The notes below the pieces were generated by a model, which saw only the letters and a list, made by a program, of their open reading frames with translations, was not told the origin of the DNA and searched no databases. This document shows positions 34,996 to 43,124 of a stretch of 64,000 bases of DNA, one piece after another; the stretch's first letter is position 1, and every line of letters starts with the position of its first letter. This stretch comes from Siccirubricoccus deserti (GTDB lineage: Bacteria > Pseudomonadota > Alphaproteobacteria > Acetobacterales > Acetobacteraceae), in contig NZ_JACOMF010000005.1 in assembly GCF_014283215.1 (NCBI RefSeq), forward strand, positions 62,001 to 126,000. Reading direction: 5' to 3'. The position numbers were made by a program, and so were the translations under genes.

Positions 34996-35934
34996 TCAGC
35001 CCTGGATGTAGAAGGCCTCGATCTCGCCGCCGAGCTCGGCGGCGCGGCTGATCATGGTGGTGAGGAAGGCGTGCAGCCCTTCCTCGAAGATCGCGTCGAT
35101 GCGGCCGTAGCGCAGCCGCGCATGCAGCCCGCCGGCCAGGCGGTGGCATTCGCCGCGGCGGCCGCCCTGGCCGACCGCGATCGCCTCCAGCGTCTCCGCC
35201 ACCCCGGCGAAGCAGGCCAGCAGGCTGCGCGGCAGCTCCGGTCGCAGGATCAGCAACTCGGCGATGCGCCGCGGCTGCAGCCGTTCGCGGAACACCCATT
35301 GGTAGGAGCGGAGCGCGGAGACCGAGCGCAGCACCGCCTGCCATTGCACGTAATCCACCGCGCCCTCGGTCTCGGCGGTCAGCAGCTTGTGCCGCGCGTC
35401 CAGCAGCCGGGCGGTGTTGTCGGCTCGCTCCAGCATCGTGCCGAGGTGGACGAAGCGCCAGGCCTCGTCGCGCAACATGGTCTCGTAGGCGGCGCCGTTG
35501 AACAGCGTCACCCGCTCCCGCACCCAGCCGAGCAGGTCGGGCAGGTTGCCGCCCTCGGTGGCGTCGGGGAGCAGGGTGCGCAGATGGTTCCAGCCGTCGT
35601 TCAGCGCTTCCCACATGTCGACCGTCAGCGCGGTGCGCACCGCCCGGGCGTTGCGCCGCGCCGCCTCGAAGCAGGGCAGGATGCCGGAAGCATTGTCCGG
35701 GTCGAAGACCAGCCAATGCACCACCGCCTCGGCGGTCGGCTCCGGGTATTTGCGGTAGAAGTCGGTCTCGCCGCCCAAGGCGGTGAGCAGCGAATGCCAC
35801 TCCTCCACCTCATCGCCGAGGCGCGCCGAGACGGCGGCCATGCGGGAGGCAACGGCCAGGCCGCGGGCGACGTTGCCGGCGCGTTCGGTGTAGCGCGCCA
35901 GCCAGAACAGGCTGTCGGCGGTGCGGCTCAGCAT
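34996..35934 (-). CDS. Alpha-E domain protein (DUF403)
   Basis: 312 residues, mainly helical. The start LSRTADSLFWLARYTERAGN is diagnostic of the alpha-E family, and the ATG at 35934 overlaps the stop of the ATP-grasp gene (TGATG). A longer start at 35949 is possible but unneeded. The family is almost always found with a circularly permuted ATP-grasp protein, often with a transglutaminase-like protease and Anbu, and is thought to belong to a peptide-ligation or peptide-processing system. The product is not known. Confidence 0.9.
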   Translation of the reverse strand: MLSRTADSLFWLARYTERAGNVARGLAVASRMAAVSARLGDEVEEWHSLLTALGGETDFYRKYPEPTAEAVVHWLVFDPDNASGILPCFEAARRNARAVRTALTVDMWEALNDGWNHLRTLLPDATEGGNLPDLLGWVRERVTLFNGAAYETMLRDEAWRFVHLGTMLERADNTARLLDARHKLLTAETEGAVDYVQWQAVLRSVSALRSYQWVFRERLQPRRIAELLILRPELPRSLLACFAGVAETLEAIAVGQGGRRGECHRLAGGLHARLRYGRIDAIFEEGLHAFLTTMISRAAELGGEIEAFYIQG

Positions 35935-37433
35935 CAGCCGGCCACCCACCGGCTCTGGGATTGCCCCTGGCTCGGGGCCTCGGTCGGCGCCTCATCCTCC
36001 AGGATCCAGGTGTCCTTGGTGCCACCGCCCTGGGAGGAGTTCACCACCAGTGAGCCCTCCCGCAGCGCGACCCGGGTCAGCCCGCCAGGGATGATGCGGA
36101 TCTCGCGGCCGGAGAGGATGAAGGGGCGCAGGTCGACATGGCGCGGCGCGATGCCCTGTTCCACCATCGTCGGGCAGGTGGAGAGCGCGAGGGTGGGCTG
36201 GGCGATGTAGTCGCCGGGTTTCGCCAGGATGCGGGCGTGGAATTCCTGGCGCTGCGCCAGCGTCGCATGCGGGCCGATCAGCATGCCGTAGCCGCCGGAG
36301 CCCTTGGCCAGCTTCACCACCAGCGTGTCGAGGTGGGACAGCACGTATTTGCGGTCCTCCTCGCGCTCGCAAAGGAAGGTGGGCACGTTCGCCAGCAGCG
36401 GCGCCTCGCCCAGGTAGAAGCGGATCATCTCCGGCACATAGGGGTAGATCGCCTTGTCGTCGGCGATGCCGGCGCCCGGCGCATTGGCCAGCGCGACATT
36501 GCCGGCGCGATAGGCCGCCATCAGCCCCGGCACGCCGACCAGGCTGTCCGGCCGGAACGCCTGCGGGTCCAGGTATTCGTCGTCGATCCGGCGGTAGATC
36601 ACATCCACCCGGCGCGGCCCGGCGGTGGTGCGCATGTAGACCACCAGATCCTGCACGAAGAGGTCGGCGCCCTCCACCACCTCGACGCCCATCTCGTCGG
36701 CCAGGAAGCAGTGCTCGTAATAGGCGCTGTTGTAGGGACCGGGGGTCAGCAGCACGACGCAGGGGGCGCCGCCGGCGCGGGCGGGGGCGACCGCCTTCAA
36801 CGTCTCCAGCAGCTCCTCCGGGTAGCGCCCGACCGGCGCCACCTTGTGCCGGGCGCAGAGCCGCGGGAACAGCCGCAGCATCGCCTCCCGGTTCTCCAGC
36901 ATGTAGGAGACGCCGGAGGGCGTGCGGCAATTATCCTCGAGCACGTAGAACTCATCCGGCGCGGTGCGCACCATGTCGATGCCGGCGACATGGGTATAGA
37001 CCCCGCCCGGCGGGGCGATGCCGGCCATCTCCTGGCGGTAGCCCTCGTTCTCCAGCACCAGCGCGGTCGGCACCTTGCCGGCCCGCAGGATCTCCTGCTT
37101 GCCGTAGACATCGGCTAGGAAGGCGTTCAGCGCCCGCACCCGCTGGCGGAGGCCGGCGGAAAGCCGTTCCCATTCGCTGCGGGCGATGATCCGCGGAATG
37201 ATGTCGAAGGGGATCAGCCGTTCGGGGTCGCCGCCCTCGCCGTACACGGCGAAGGTGATGCCGATGCGGCGGAACAGCAGCTCCGCCACATGGCGCTTGC
37301 GGTCGAGTTCCTCGCGCAGGGTGGCGCGCAGCCAGCGCTCGATCTCGGCATAGGCGGGGCGGACGCCATCCTTGGTGTGCATCTCGTCATAAGCGGCAGT
37401 TCTGGCCTGTGACACGGGCGCCCCTGTTTCCAT
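35934..37433 (-). CDS. Circularly permuted ATP-grasp protein (DUF404/DUF407)
   Basis: About 499 residues from ATG 37433; a GTG at 37457 would add eight. Family blocks are present: RIGITFAVYGEGGDPERLIPF-like region, the ERLSAGLRQRVRALNAFLAD segment, VLEDNCRTPSGVSYMLENR, LLTPGPYNSAYYEH, and VVKLAKGSGGYGMLIGP, the ATP-binding glycine loop. Such enzymes are presumed to be peptide ligases forming an amide bond at the expense of ATP. First gene of the alpha-E/Anbu set. Upstream the gene is divergent from a TPP enzyme. Confidence 0.9.
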   Translation of the reverse strand: METGAPVSQARTAAYDEMHTKDGVRPAYAEIERWLRATLREELDRKRHVAELLFRRIGITFAVYGEGGDPERLIPFDIIPRIIARSEWERLSAGLRQRVRALNAFLADVYGKQEILRAGKVPTALVLENEGYRQEMAGIAPPGGVYTHVAGIDMVRTAPDEFYVLEDNCRTPSGVSYMLENREAMLRLFPRLCARHKVAPVGRYPEELLETLKAVAPARAGGAPCVVLLTPGPYNSAYYEHCFLADEMGVEVVEGADLFVQDLVVYMRTTAGPRRVDVIYRRIDDEYLDPQAFRPDSLVGVPGLMAAYRAGNVALANAPGAGIADDKAIYPYVPEMIRFYLGEAPLLANVPTFLCEREEDRKYVLSHLDTLVVKLAKGSGGYGMLIGPHATLAQRQEFHARILAKPGDYIAQPTLALSTCPTMVEQGIAPRHVDLRPFILSGREIRIIPGGLTRVALREGSLVVNSSQGGGTKDTWILEDEAPTEAPSQGQSQSRWVAG

Positions 37434-37628
37434 GCTCCAGCCCTGCCAACGCAGCACGGAGCATGGCGGCGTCGCAAGCCGAACCGGCCATGGAAATGGC
37501 GGCTTCCGGCAGGTTTGCCCAAGGCTTGGACAGGCCCGCCCCGGGGCGCGCCACTCCGGCAGGCAGCCACGGTTTGGGCCATGACGGTCGTCCGCCTATG
37601 CTGGCCAGGGGACAGCGGAGAGGCGCGG

Positions 37629-39260
37629 ATGTCGAGTGGCGTGACCGGGGCGGCGGCGGTGGCCGAGGCGATGCAGGCGGCGGGAGTCGCCCGGCTGTTC
37701 GGAGTGCCCGGCGGCGGTTCCTCCCTCGACCTGATCGAGGCGGCGGCGGCCCGCGGCATCCCCTTCGTCCTGGCCCGACAGGAGAGTGCCGCGGTCATCA
37801 TGGCGGCGACCGAGGCCGAGCTGTCCGGCCGCCCCGGCGCGGTGCTGGTGACGCGCGGGCCTGGTGTCGGCAATGCCGCGAACGGCATGGCCCAGGCGCG
37901 CCTCGACCGGGCGCCGGTGCTGCTGCTGGCGGATGGCTTCACCGGCGCGGAGCGGGCCTTCGCCAACCATCAATTCTTCGACCATGCCGCCATGCTGCGG
38001 CCGGTGACCAAGGCGGCGGCCCAGGCGGTGGAGCCGGGCGGCGCCCCGGGCGCCATCGCCGCCACCCTGCTGGACACCGCGCTCGCCGCGCCACGTGGCC
38101 CGGTGCTGCTGGAGCTTTCGGCCGCGGTCGCCCGCGGTCCGGCGGCACCGCTGCCGGCCAATGCCCTGGCCGGCCCCGCCGCGCTGCCGGCCGGCCCCGC
38201 CCTCGCCGCCGCAAGGCGCCTGCTGGCCGAGGCGCGCCACCCGGTGCTGGTCGCCGGGCTGGAGGCGACCGACCCCGCTGCCTGCGCCGCGCTCCGCGCC
38301 CTGGTGGAGGCGCTCGGCTGCCCCGCCCTGGTCACCTACAAGGCCAAGGGGGTGATCCCCGACTCCCACCCGCTCTTCGGCGGCGTCTTCACCGGTGGCG
38401 AGGCGGAGGCGCCGCTGCTGCGGGAGGCCGATCTGGTGCTGCTCGCCGGCGCCGATCCGGTGGAGTTCATCCCGCAGCCCTGGCGCTACGCCGCGCCGCT
38501 GATCGACCTCGGCACCGCGCCGCGGCCGCTGCACTACCGCGCCCCGGCGGCCGGGCTCTATGGCGCGCTGGGCCCGGCGCTGGCGGCGCTGGCCGAGGGC
38601 ATGCAGCGCAGCGCCTGGACGGCGGCGGAGGTCGCCGCGCACCGCGCCGCTTGGCTCTCCTGCCTCGCCAACCCACCGGGCGGCAACCGTGGCCTGTCGC
38701 CGCAGGCGGTGGTGGAACTGGCGCAGGCCGCCTGCCGCCGCGCCAGTGCCGATCCGCGCGTTTCGGTCGACGCCGGGGCGCATATGTTCCCCTGCACCAG
38801 CTTCTGGCAGGCGGAGCGGCCGGGCGACCTGCTGATCTCGAACGGCCTCGCCACCATGGGCTTCGCCCTGCCGGCCGGCATCGCCGCGGCGCTGCACGAC
38901 CCGGCGCGCGGCGCGCTGGCCTTCACCGGCGATGGCGGGCTGCTGATGGCGCTCGGCGAGCTGGCGACGGCGGCGGTGCTCGGGGTGAAGCTGGTGGTGG
39001 TGGTGTTCAACGACAGCACCCTCTCGCTCATCGACATCAAGAAGGGCGGGCGCGAGCTGCCGGGCGGCGCGCTCGGCTGGCCGATGGCGGATTTCGCGGG
39101 GGTGATGCGCTCGCTCGGCGGCCTCGGACTGCAGGCGCGGGACGAGGCGGAGTATCGTGCGGCGCTGGAGCAGGCACTGGCCGCGCCCGGGCCGGTGGTG
39201 GTGGATGTGCTGGTGGACCCCGGCAGCTACCCGGCGCAGATCAAGGCGCTCAGGGGCTGA
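37629..39260 (+). CDS. ThDP-dependent enzyme, acetolactate synthase/benzoylformate decarboxylase-like
   Basis: 543 residues in the usual three-domain order PYR-middle-PP. The catalytic Glu that activates ThDP is Glu52 in LARQESAAVIMA. The Mg/diphosphate motif begins at GDGGLLMALGE (Asp435) and continues to VVVVFNDSTLS. The middle domain lacks an obvious FAD-binding acetolactate-synthase pattern, and no small regulatory subunit is adjacent, so an ilvB role is doubtful; a decarboxylase or lyase is as likely. The ATG follows GGAGAGGCG. A flavoprotein gene begins two bases after the stop, so the two are co-transcribed. Confidence 0.85.
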   Translation: MSSGVTGAAAVAEAMQAAGVARLFGVPGGGSSLDLIEAAAARGIPFVLARQESAAVIMAATEAELSGRPGAVLVTRGPGVGNAANGMAQARLDRAPVLLLADGFTGAERAFANHQFFDHAAMLRPVTKAAAQAVEPGGAPGAIAATLLDTALAAPRGPVLLELSAAVARGPAAPLPANALAGPAALPAGPALAAARRLLAEARHPVLVAGLEATDPAACAALRALVEALGCPALVTYKAKGVIPDSHPLFGGVFTGGEAEAPLLREADLVLLAGADPVEFIPQPWRYAAPLIDLGTAPRPLHYRAPAAGLYGALGPALAALAEGMQRSAWTAAEVAAHRAAWLSCLANPPGGNRGLSPQAVVELAQAACRRASADPRVSVDAGAHMFPCTSFWQAERPGDLLISNGLATMGFALPAGIAAALHDPARGALAFTGDGGLLMALGELATAAVLGVKLVVVVFNDSTLSLIDIKKGGRELPGGALGWPMADFAGVMRSLGGLGLQARDEAEYRAALEQALAAPGPVVVDVLVDPGSYPAQIKALRG

Positions 39261-39262
39261 GC

Positions 39263-39877
39263 ATGGACCCGCACGCGATCACCAGCCTGGACGGCCTCAT
39301 GCGGCACTACGAGGCGCCGCATGAGCGCTTCATCCGCAAGGTCACCGACCGGCTGGAGGAGCGTGCGCGTGATTTCATCGCCGCCTCGCCCTTCTGCATC
39401 CTGGCGACCAGCGGCCGGCACGGCCCGCATGCCACGCCGCGCGGCGACGCGCCCGGCTTCGTCCGGCCGCTCGACGACCGGACCCTGGCGCTGCCCGACC
39501 GCCGCGGCAACAACCGGCTGGACGGGCTGCGCGACATCCTGGAGCAGCCGGAGGTGGCGCTACTCTTCCTCATCCCCGGCGTCGGCGAGACGCTGCGGGT
39601 CCATGGCACCGCCCGCATCACCACCGACCCGGCGCTGCGCACCCGCTGCGCCGCCCAGGGCAAGGCGCCGGCGACGGTGGTGCTGGTCGCGGTGCGCGAG
39701 GTCTATGCGCATTGCGCCAAGGCGATCATCCGCTCGAAGCTCTGGGGCGAGCGGCGGCGGCCGGAAGGCGTGCCGACCAATGGCGAGCTGATCGCCGCCC
39801 ATACCGCCGGCGCCACCATCGACCCGGTGCAATACGAGGCCGAGTACCAGCAACGGCTGATCACCCAGCTATATTGA
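39263..39877 (+). CDS. PPOX-type FMN flavoprotein, MSMEG_1061 family
   Basis: 204 residues. The pyridoxamine-phosphate-oxidase-like split barrel is visible in FCILATSGRHGPHATPRGDAPGFV, TLALPDRRGNNRLDGLRDIL and LRVHGTARI. The C-terminal helix VYAHCAKAIIRSKLW is typical of the MSMEG_1061 group. It probably binds FMN or F420 and acts as a small oxidoreductase; no substrate is known. It starts two bases after the ThDP enzyme, which suggests one functional unit. Its 3' end overlaps the convergent decarboxylase remnant by 17 bases. Confidence 0.85.
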   Translation: MDPHAITSLDGLMRHYEAPHERFIRKVTDRLEERARDFIAASPFCILATSGRHGPHATPRGDAPGFVRPLDDRTLALPDRRGNNRLDGLRDILEQPEVALLFLIPGVGETLRVHGTARITTDPALRTRCAAQGKAPATVVLVAVREVYAHCAKAIIRSKLWGERRRPEGVPTNGELIAAHTAGATIDPVQYEAEYQQRLITQLY

Positions 39878-40141
39878 CCGGGGCGTCTTCCGGCACCGGC
39901 ACGTCGAAGCCGTTCAAGGTCATCGACACCAGCGCGTAGAGGCCGACCAGATAGATCAGCTCCGCCGCGCCATGCGGGCCGAAGCGCTGCACCGCGATGC
40001 GCCAGGTCAGCTCCGGCGGGCGCTGGCCGGCGACAATGGTGGTGAAGCCCTTGAAATTGGGGGCGATGCCCTGGCACCTATTCTCATAGGCCGGGCGCTG
40101 CTCGGGCTCAGGCTGGAGGGGTCTATCAGGGGCAGGCGCAT
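39861..40141 (-). pseudogene. Carboxymuconolactone decarboxylase-family remnant (frameshift + internal deletions)
   Basis: The start MRLPLIDPSSLSP and the end FGPHGAAELIYLVGLYALVS, then MTLNGFDVPVPED, are those of a CMD/AhpD-like protein, but only about 94 codons remain where the family has about 180. The join NFKGFTTIVAGQRPPELTW brings together segments that are normally far apart, so the centre, with the active-site region, is missing. One base is also absent near 40108 (CCGAGCAG where CCGGAGCAG is expected), which breaks the frame. It overlaps the 3' end of the flavoprotein gene. It is divergent from fumC. A non-functional relic is the simplest reading. Confidence 0.75.
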
Positions 40142-40300
40142 GCTGTGCTTCGTTCCACGATCCGGGCGCAACGCCGCGCCGCGGCGATTGCTGTGTTGCG
40201 AAGCGTCCCGCCGCCGCCGCCGGGATGGCGAACCTCGCGCCGCTGTCGCGTTGGTGGCAGCATCGCGCCCCTCGCGATCCGCTCTAGCCGGAGCCATGCC

Positions 40301-41740
40301 ATGTGCAGCGACACCACCACGGCCTTCTCGGCCGGAACCCGCACCGAGACCGACAGCCTCGGCAGCATCGACATCCCCGCCGACCGCTACTGGGGGCCGC
40401 AGACCGAACGTGCCCGCCGCCTGTTCCGTATCGGCATCGAGCGCTTCCCGCCCGGGATGATCCGTGCCGTCGGCCTGCACAAATGGGCCTGCGCCGAGGC
40501 CAACCAGCGGTTGGGCGAACTGCCCGCGGAACTCGCCGGCGCCATCCGCGATGCCGCGGAGGAGATCATCGAGGGCCGGCGCGACGCCGATTTCCCGCTG
40601 CCGATCTGGCAGACCGGCTCCGGCACCCAGACCAACATGAACGCCAACGAGGTGATCTCGAACCGCGCCAACGAGATGCTCGGCCAGACGCTCGGCACGC
40701 GGAAGCCGGTGCATCCGAACGACCACGTCAACCGCGGCCAGTCCTCCAATGATAATTTCCCGACCATGATGCACATCGCCGCGGTCGAGGCGGTGGAGGG
40801 CAGGCTGCTGCCCGCGCTCGGCCGGCTGCATGCGGCGCTGTGGCGACGGTCGGAGGAATGGGCGGAGATCATCAAGCTCGGCCGCACCCACATGATGGAT
40901 GCGGTGCCGATGACCCTGGGCCAGGAGACGGCGGCCTGGGCGCGCCAGGTGGAGCTGGGCCAGGAACGCCTGCGTGGAGTGCTGCCGCGGCTGCTGAGCC
41001 TGCCGCAGGGCGGCACCGCGGTCGGCACCGGGCTCAACCGCCACCGCGACTTCGATGCGGTGTTCTGCACCATCCTGACCGAGCGCACCGGCCTCGCCTT
41101 TTCCCCCAACCCGAACAAGTTCGAGGGCATGGGCGCGCATGACGCCTTCGTCGAGCTGCAGGGGGCGATGAACACCATCGCCGTCTCGCTGAACAAGGTG
41201 GCGAACGACATCCGCCTGCTCGGCAGCGGCCCGCGTTCCGGCCTGGGCGAGCTGGTGGTCCCGGCCGACGGCCTCTCCTCCTCCATCATGCCGGGCAAGA
41301 CCAACCCGACGCAGTCCGAGGCGCTGACCATGGTCTGCGCCCAGGTGATGGGGAACACCACCACGGTGACCGTCGCCGGCGCCCAGGGCCACCTGGAGCT
41401 GAACGTCTTCAAGCCGGTGATCATCCAGGCGGTACTGCAATCCGCGACCCTGCTGGCCGATGCCGCCGAGAGCTTCGCCGAGCACATGGTGCTGAAGCTG
41501 GAGCCGAACCGCGAGCGCATCGCCGAGAACCTCGCCCGCTCGCTGATGCTGGTAACGGCGCTCAACCCGCGGATCGGCTACGACAAGGCGGTGGCCATCG
41601 GCAAGAAGGCGCTGGCGGAGAACCTGACCCTGAAGGAGGCGGCGCAGCGGCTCGGCCATGTCGCGCCGGAGGATTTCGACCGCTGGGTGCGGCCGGAGGA
41701 TATGGTCACCCCGGGCGCCACCCTGGATGGGGGCGGATGA
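40301..41740 (+). CDS. fumC: Class II fumarate hydratase
   Basis: 479 residues, full length. Signatures are intact: TGSGTQTNMNANEVISNRA, the HPNDHVNRGQSSNDNFPT substrate loop, IKLGRTHMMDAVPMTLGQE and the catalytic-loop motif SSSIMPGKTNPTQSEA. It interconverts fumarate and malate in the citric-acid cycle without an iron-sulfur cluster. The ATG at 40301 is chosen because the family N-terminus (TRTETDSLGSIDIPADRYWG) follows closely; a longer frame to 40145 has no similarity. An RHH gene overlaps its stop. Confidence 0.96.
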   Translation: MCSDTTTAFSAGTRTETDSLGSIDIPADRYWGPQTERARRLFRIGIERFPPGMIRAVGLHKWACAEANQRLGELPAELAGAIRDAAEEIIEGRRDADFPLPIWQTGSGTQTNMNANEVISNRANEMLGQTLGTRKPVHPNDHVNRGQSSNDNFPTMMHIAAVEAVEGRLLPALGRLHAALWRRSEEWAEIIKLGRTHMMDAVPMTLGQETAAWARQVELGQERLRGVLPRLLSLPQGGTAVGTGLNRHRDFDAVFCTILTERTGLAFSPNPNKFEGMGAHDAFVELQGAMNTIAVSLNKVANDIRLLGSGPRSGLGELVVPADGLSSSIMPGKTNPTQSEALTMVCAQVMGNTTTVTVAGAQGHLELNVFKPVIIQAVLQSATLLADAAESFAEHMVLKLEPNRERIAENLARSLMLVTALNPRIGYDKAVAIGKKALAENLTLKEAAQRLGHVAPEDFDRWVRPEDMVTPGATLDGGG

Positions 41741-42012
41741 GCGGCGCCGATCGCCACCTGCGCAAGCGCAGCTTCCAGCTCGCCGGGCACCGCACCTCGG
41801 TGGCGCTGGAGCCGGAATTCTGGGCGGTGCTGGATGGCGTCGCGCGGCAGCGGGGCAGCAGCCTGGCGGCGGTGGTGACGCAGGTGGACACGGTCCGGGC
41901 GACGCCGCTGGCAAGTGCGCTCAGGGTATTCGCGCTGCGGGAGTGCGAGAGGGGCGCTGTTCCCCTCGCGCTCCCCCTGCCAGGGGCCACGCGGCCCCTG
42001 GACCCGGCCTGA
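41737..42012 (+). CDS. Ribbon-helix-helix domain protein (RHH_4)
   Basis: 91 residues. LRKRSFQLAGHRTSVALEPE, then FWAVLDGVARQRGSSLAAVV and PLASALRVFALR, are the RHH_4 pattern found behind fumC in many Rhodospirillales and Acetobacteraceae. The ATG overlaps the fumC stop (ATGA). The fold suggests DNA binding, but no target is known. The last 20 or so residues (GAVPLALPLPGATRPLDPA) are outside the family and are encoded across a perfect hairpin at 41980-42001 (CCAGGGGCC-ACGC-GGCCCCTGG), so the tail may be read through a terminator-like element. Confidence 0.85.
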   Translation: MSGADRHLRKRSFQLAGHRTSVALEPEFWAVLDGVARQRGSSLAAVVTQVDTVRATPLASALRVFALRECERGAVPLALPLPGATRPLDPA

Positions 42013-42120
42013 GGGAATTCCCACGCAGCCGCTGCGCGGTTTTGTGGACCCCGACGGTCGCTCCCGATCGGGGTTCAGGACGGTTTGCCGCGAATTGGAT
42101 TCACACCCTCCGCAACCGCT

Positions 42121-42453
42121 CTAGCGGGAGGTGGGGCCGGCCGAGACGCCGGCGGATGAGGTGCCGGTGCCGCCGCCGGCAGGCAGAAGCACCGCCAGCG
42201 CCGCGGCGGCGGCCAGCGGCGCCACCAGCCAGGGGTTTGGCAGCGGCAGGTCGCGGCTTGCCGACCAGCGCGCCGGCCCCTGCGACGCCAGCCGCGGCAG
42301 GGCAGGGGGCGCCACGGCGGTGGGGAGTTCGGGCTGCAACGCGCCGCGCGGCGGGATTGCCACTGCATCGGCCGGGCCGATCACCAGGGCGCGCTGCTGC
42401 GCCCCGGCCGGCACGGCAAGGCTCAGCATCAGGGCGGCCAGCAGGTGGATCAT
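42121..42453 (-). CDS. Hypothetical small exported protein
   Basis: 110 residues. A signal-peptide-like start, MIHLLAALMLSLAVPAGAQ, is followed by a Pro-rich stretch, a second hydrophobic segment (WLVAPLAAAAALAVLLPAGG) and a Gly/Ser/Thr tail. The ATG at 42453 is chosen to give the signal peptide; an upstream ATG at 42489 is possible. It lies 38 bp after the isomerase gene on the same strand. The family is not recognised. Confidence 0.5.
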   Translation of the reverse strand: MIHLLAALMLSLAVPAGAQQRALVIGPADAVAIPPRGALQPELPTAVAPPALPRLASQGPARWSASRDLPLPNPWLVAPLAAAAALAVLLPAGGGTGTSSAGVSAGPTSR

Positions 42454-42491
42454 TCCGCTTATGTGCCGCAGCGCCTGGCCCGGTTGCAAGC

Positions 42492-43124
42492 CTATTCGAA
42501 ATCCGCCTGGCGTTCCGGCGCCGCCGCGGCGAAGGCGGGCAGTGCCAGGCAGGCCGCCTCGGCCGCCAGCAACCGCGGCAGCGCCTCCAGCGCCACCCCG
42601 AACCGCCGCGCGTTGAACAGCTGCGGCACCAGGCAGAGATCGGCCAGCCCCGGCGCGGCGCCGAAGCAGAAGGGGCCCGCGGCATCCGGCAGCAGCACCT
42701 CGCAGGCCGCCAGACCCTCGGCGATCACCTCCCGCGCCCAGCCATCCGCCTCCTCCTGGGAATGGCCAAGCGCCTTCACCCGGTTGAGGACCTTGAGGTT
42801 CTGCACCGGATGGATATCGCAGGCGATGGCCTGGGCGAAACCCCGCACCCGCGCCCGCGCCAGCGGCGGGCCCGGCAGCAGCGGCGGCTCCGGCTGCACT
42901 TCCTCAAGGTATTCGCAGATCGCAAGCGACTGGGTGAGCACCGCGCCGTCTTCCAGAGCCAGCGCCGGCAGCAGCCCCTGCGGGTTCAGCGCCAGGTAGT
43001 CCGGCGCCCGATGCTCGCCGCGGCGCAGGTGGCGGAAGCGGTGCTCCGCCGCCATGCCCTTTAGGTTCAGGGCGATCCGCACCCGCCAGGCGGCGGTGGA
43101 GCGATAGTAGCCGTGGAGGATCAT
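42492..43124 (-). CDS. maiA: Maleylacetoacetate isomerase (zeta-class GST)
   Basis: 210 residues. The zeta-class GST motif is in YYRSTAAWRVRIALNLKG, with the catalytic Ser and Arg. LNPQGLLPALALEDG and the helix DIHPVQNLKVLNRV match maleylacetoacetate isomerases. The enzyme uses glutathione to turn maleylacetoacetate into fumarylacetoacetate in tyrosine/homogentisate or gentisate breakdown. Homogentisate dioxygenase and fumarylacetoacetase genes are not in the window. Its start overlaps the stop of the acyl-CoA dehydrogenase gene (ATGA), so the two are coupled. Confidence 0.88.
   Translation of the reverse strand: MILHGYYRSTAAWRVRIALNLKGMAAEHRFRHLRRGEHRAPDYLALNPQGLLPALALEDGAVLTQSLAICEYLEEVQPEPPLLPGPPLARARVRGFAQAIACDIHPVQNLKVLNRVKALGHSQEEADGWAREVIAEGLAACEVLLPDAAGPFCFGAAPGLADLCLVPQLFNARRFGVALEALPRLLAAEAACLALPAFAAAAPERQADFE

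Noticed and set aside
37629-39260. Naming the ThDP enzyme ilvB
   Set aside because: No ilvN/ilvH neighbour and no clear FAD-binding acetolactate-synthase features; a general ThDP enzyme is the safer call.
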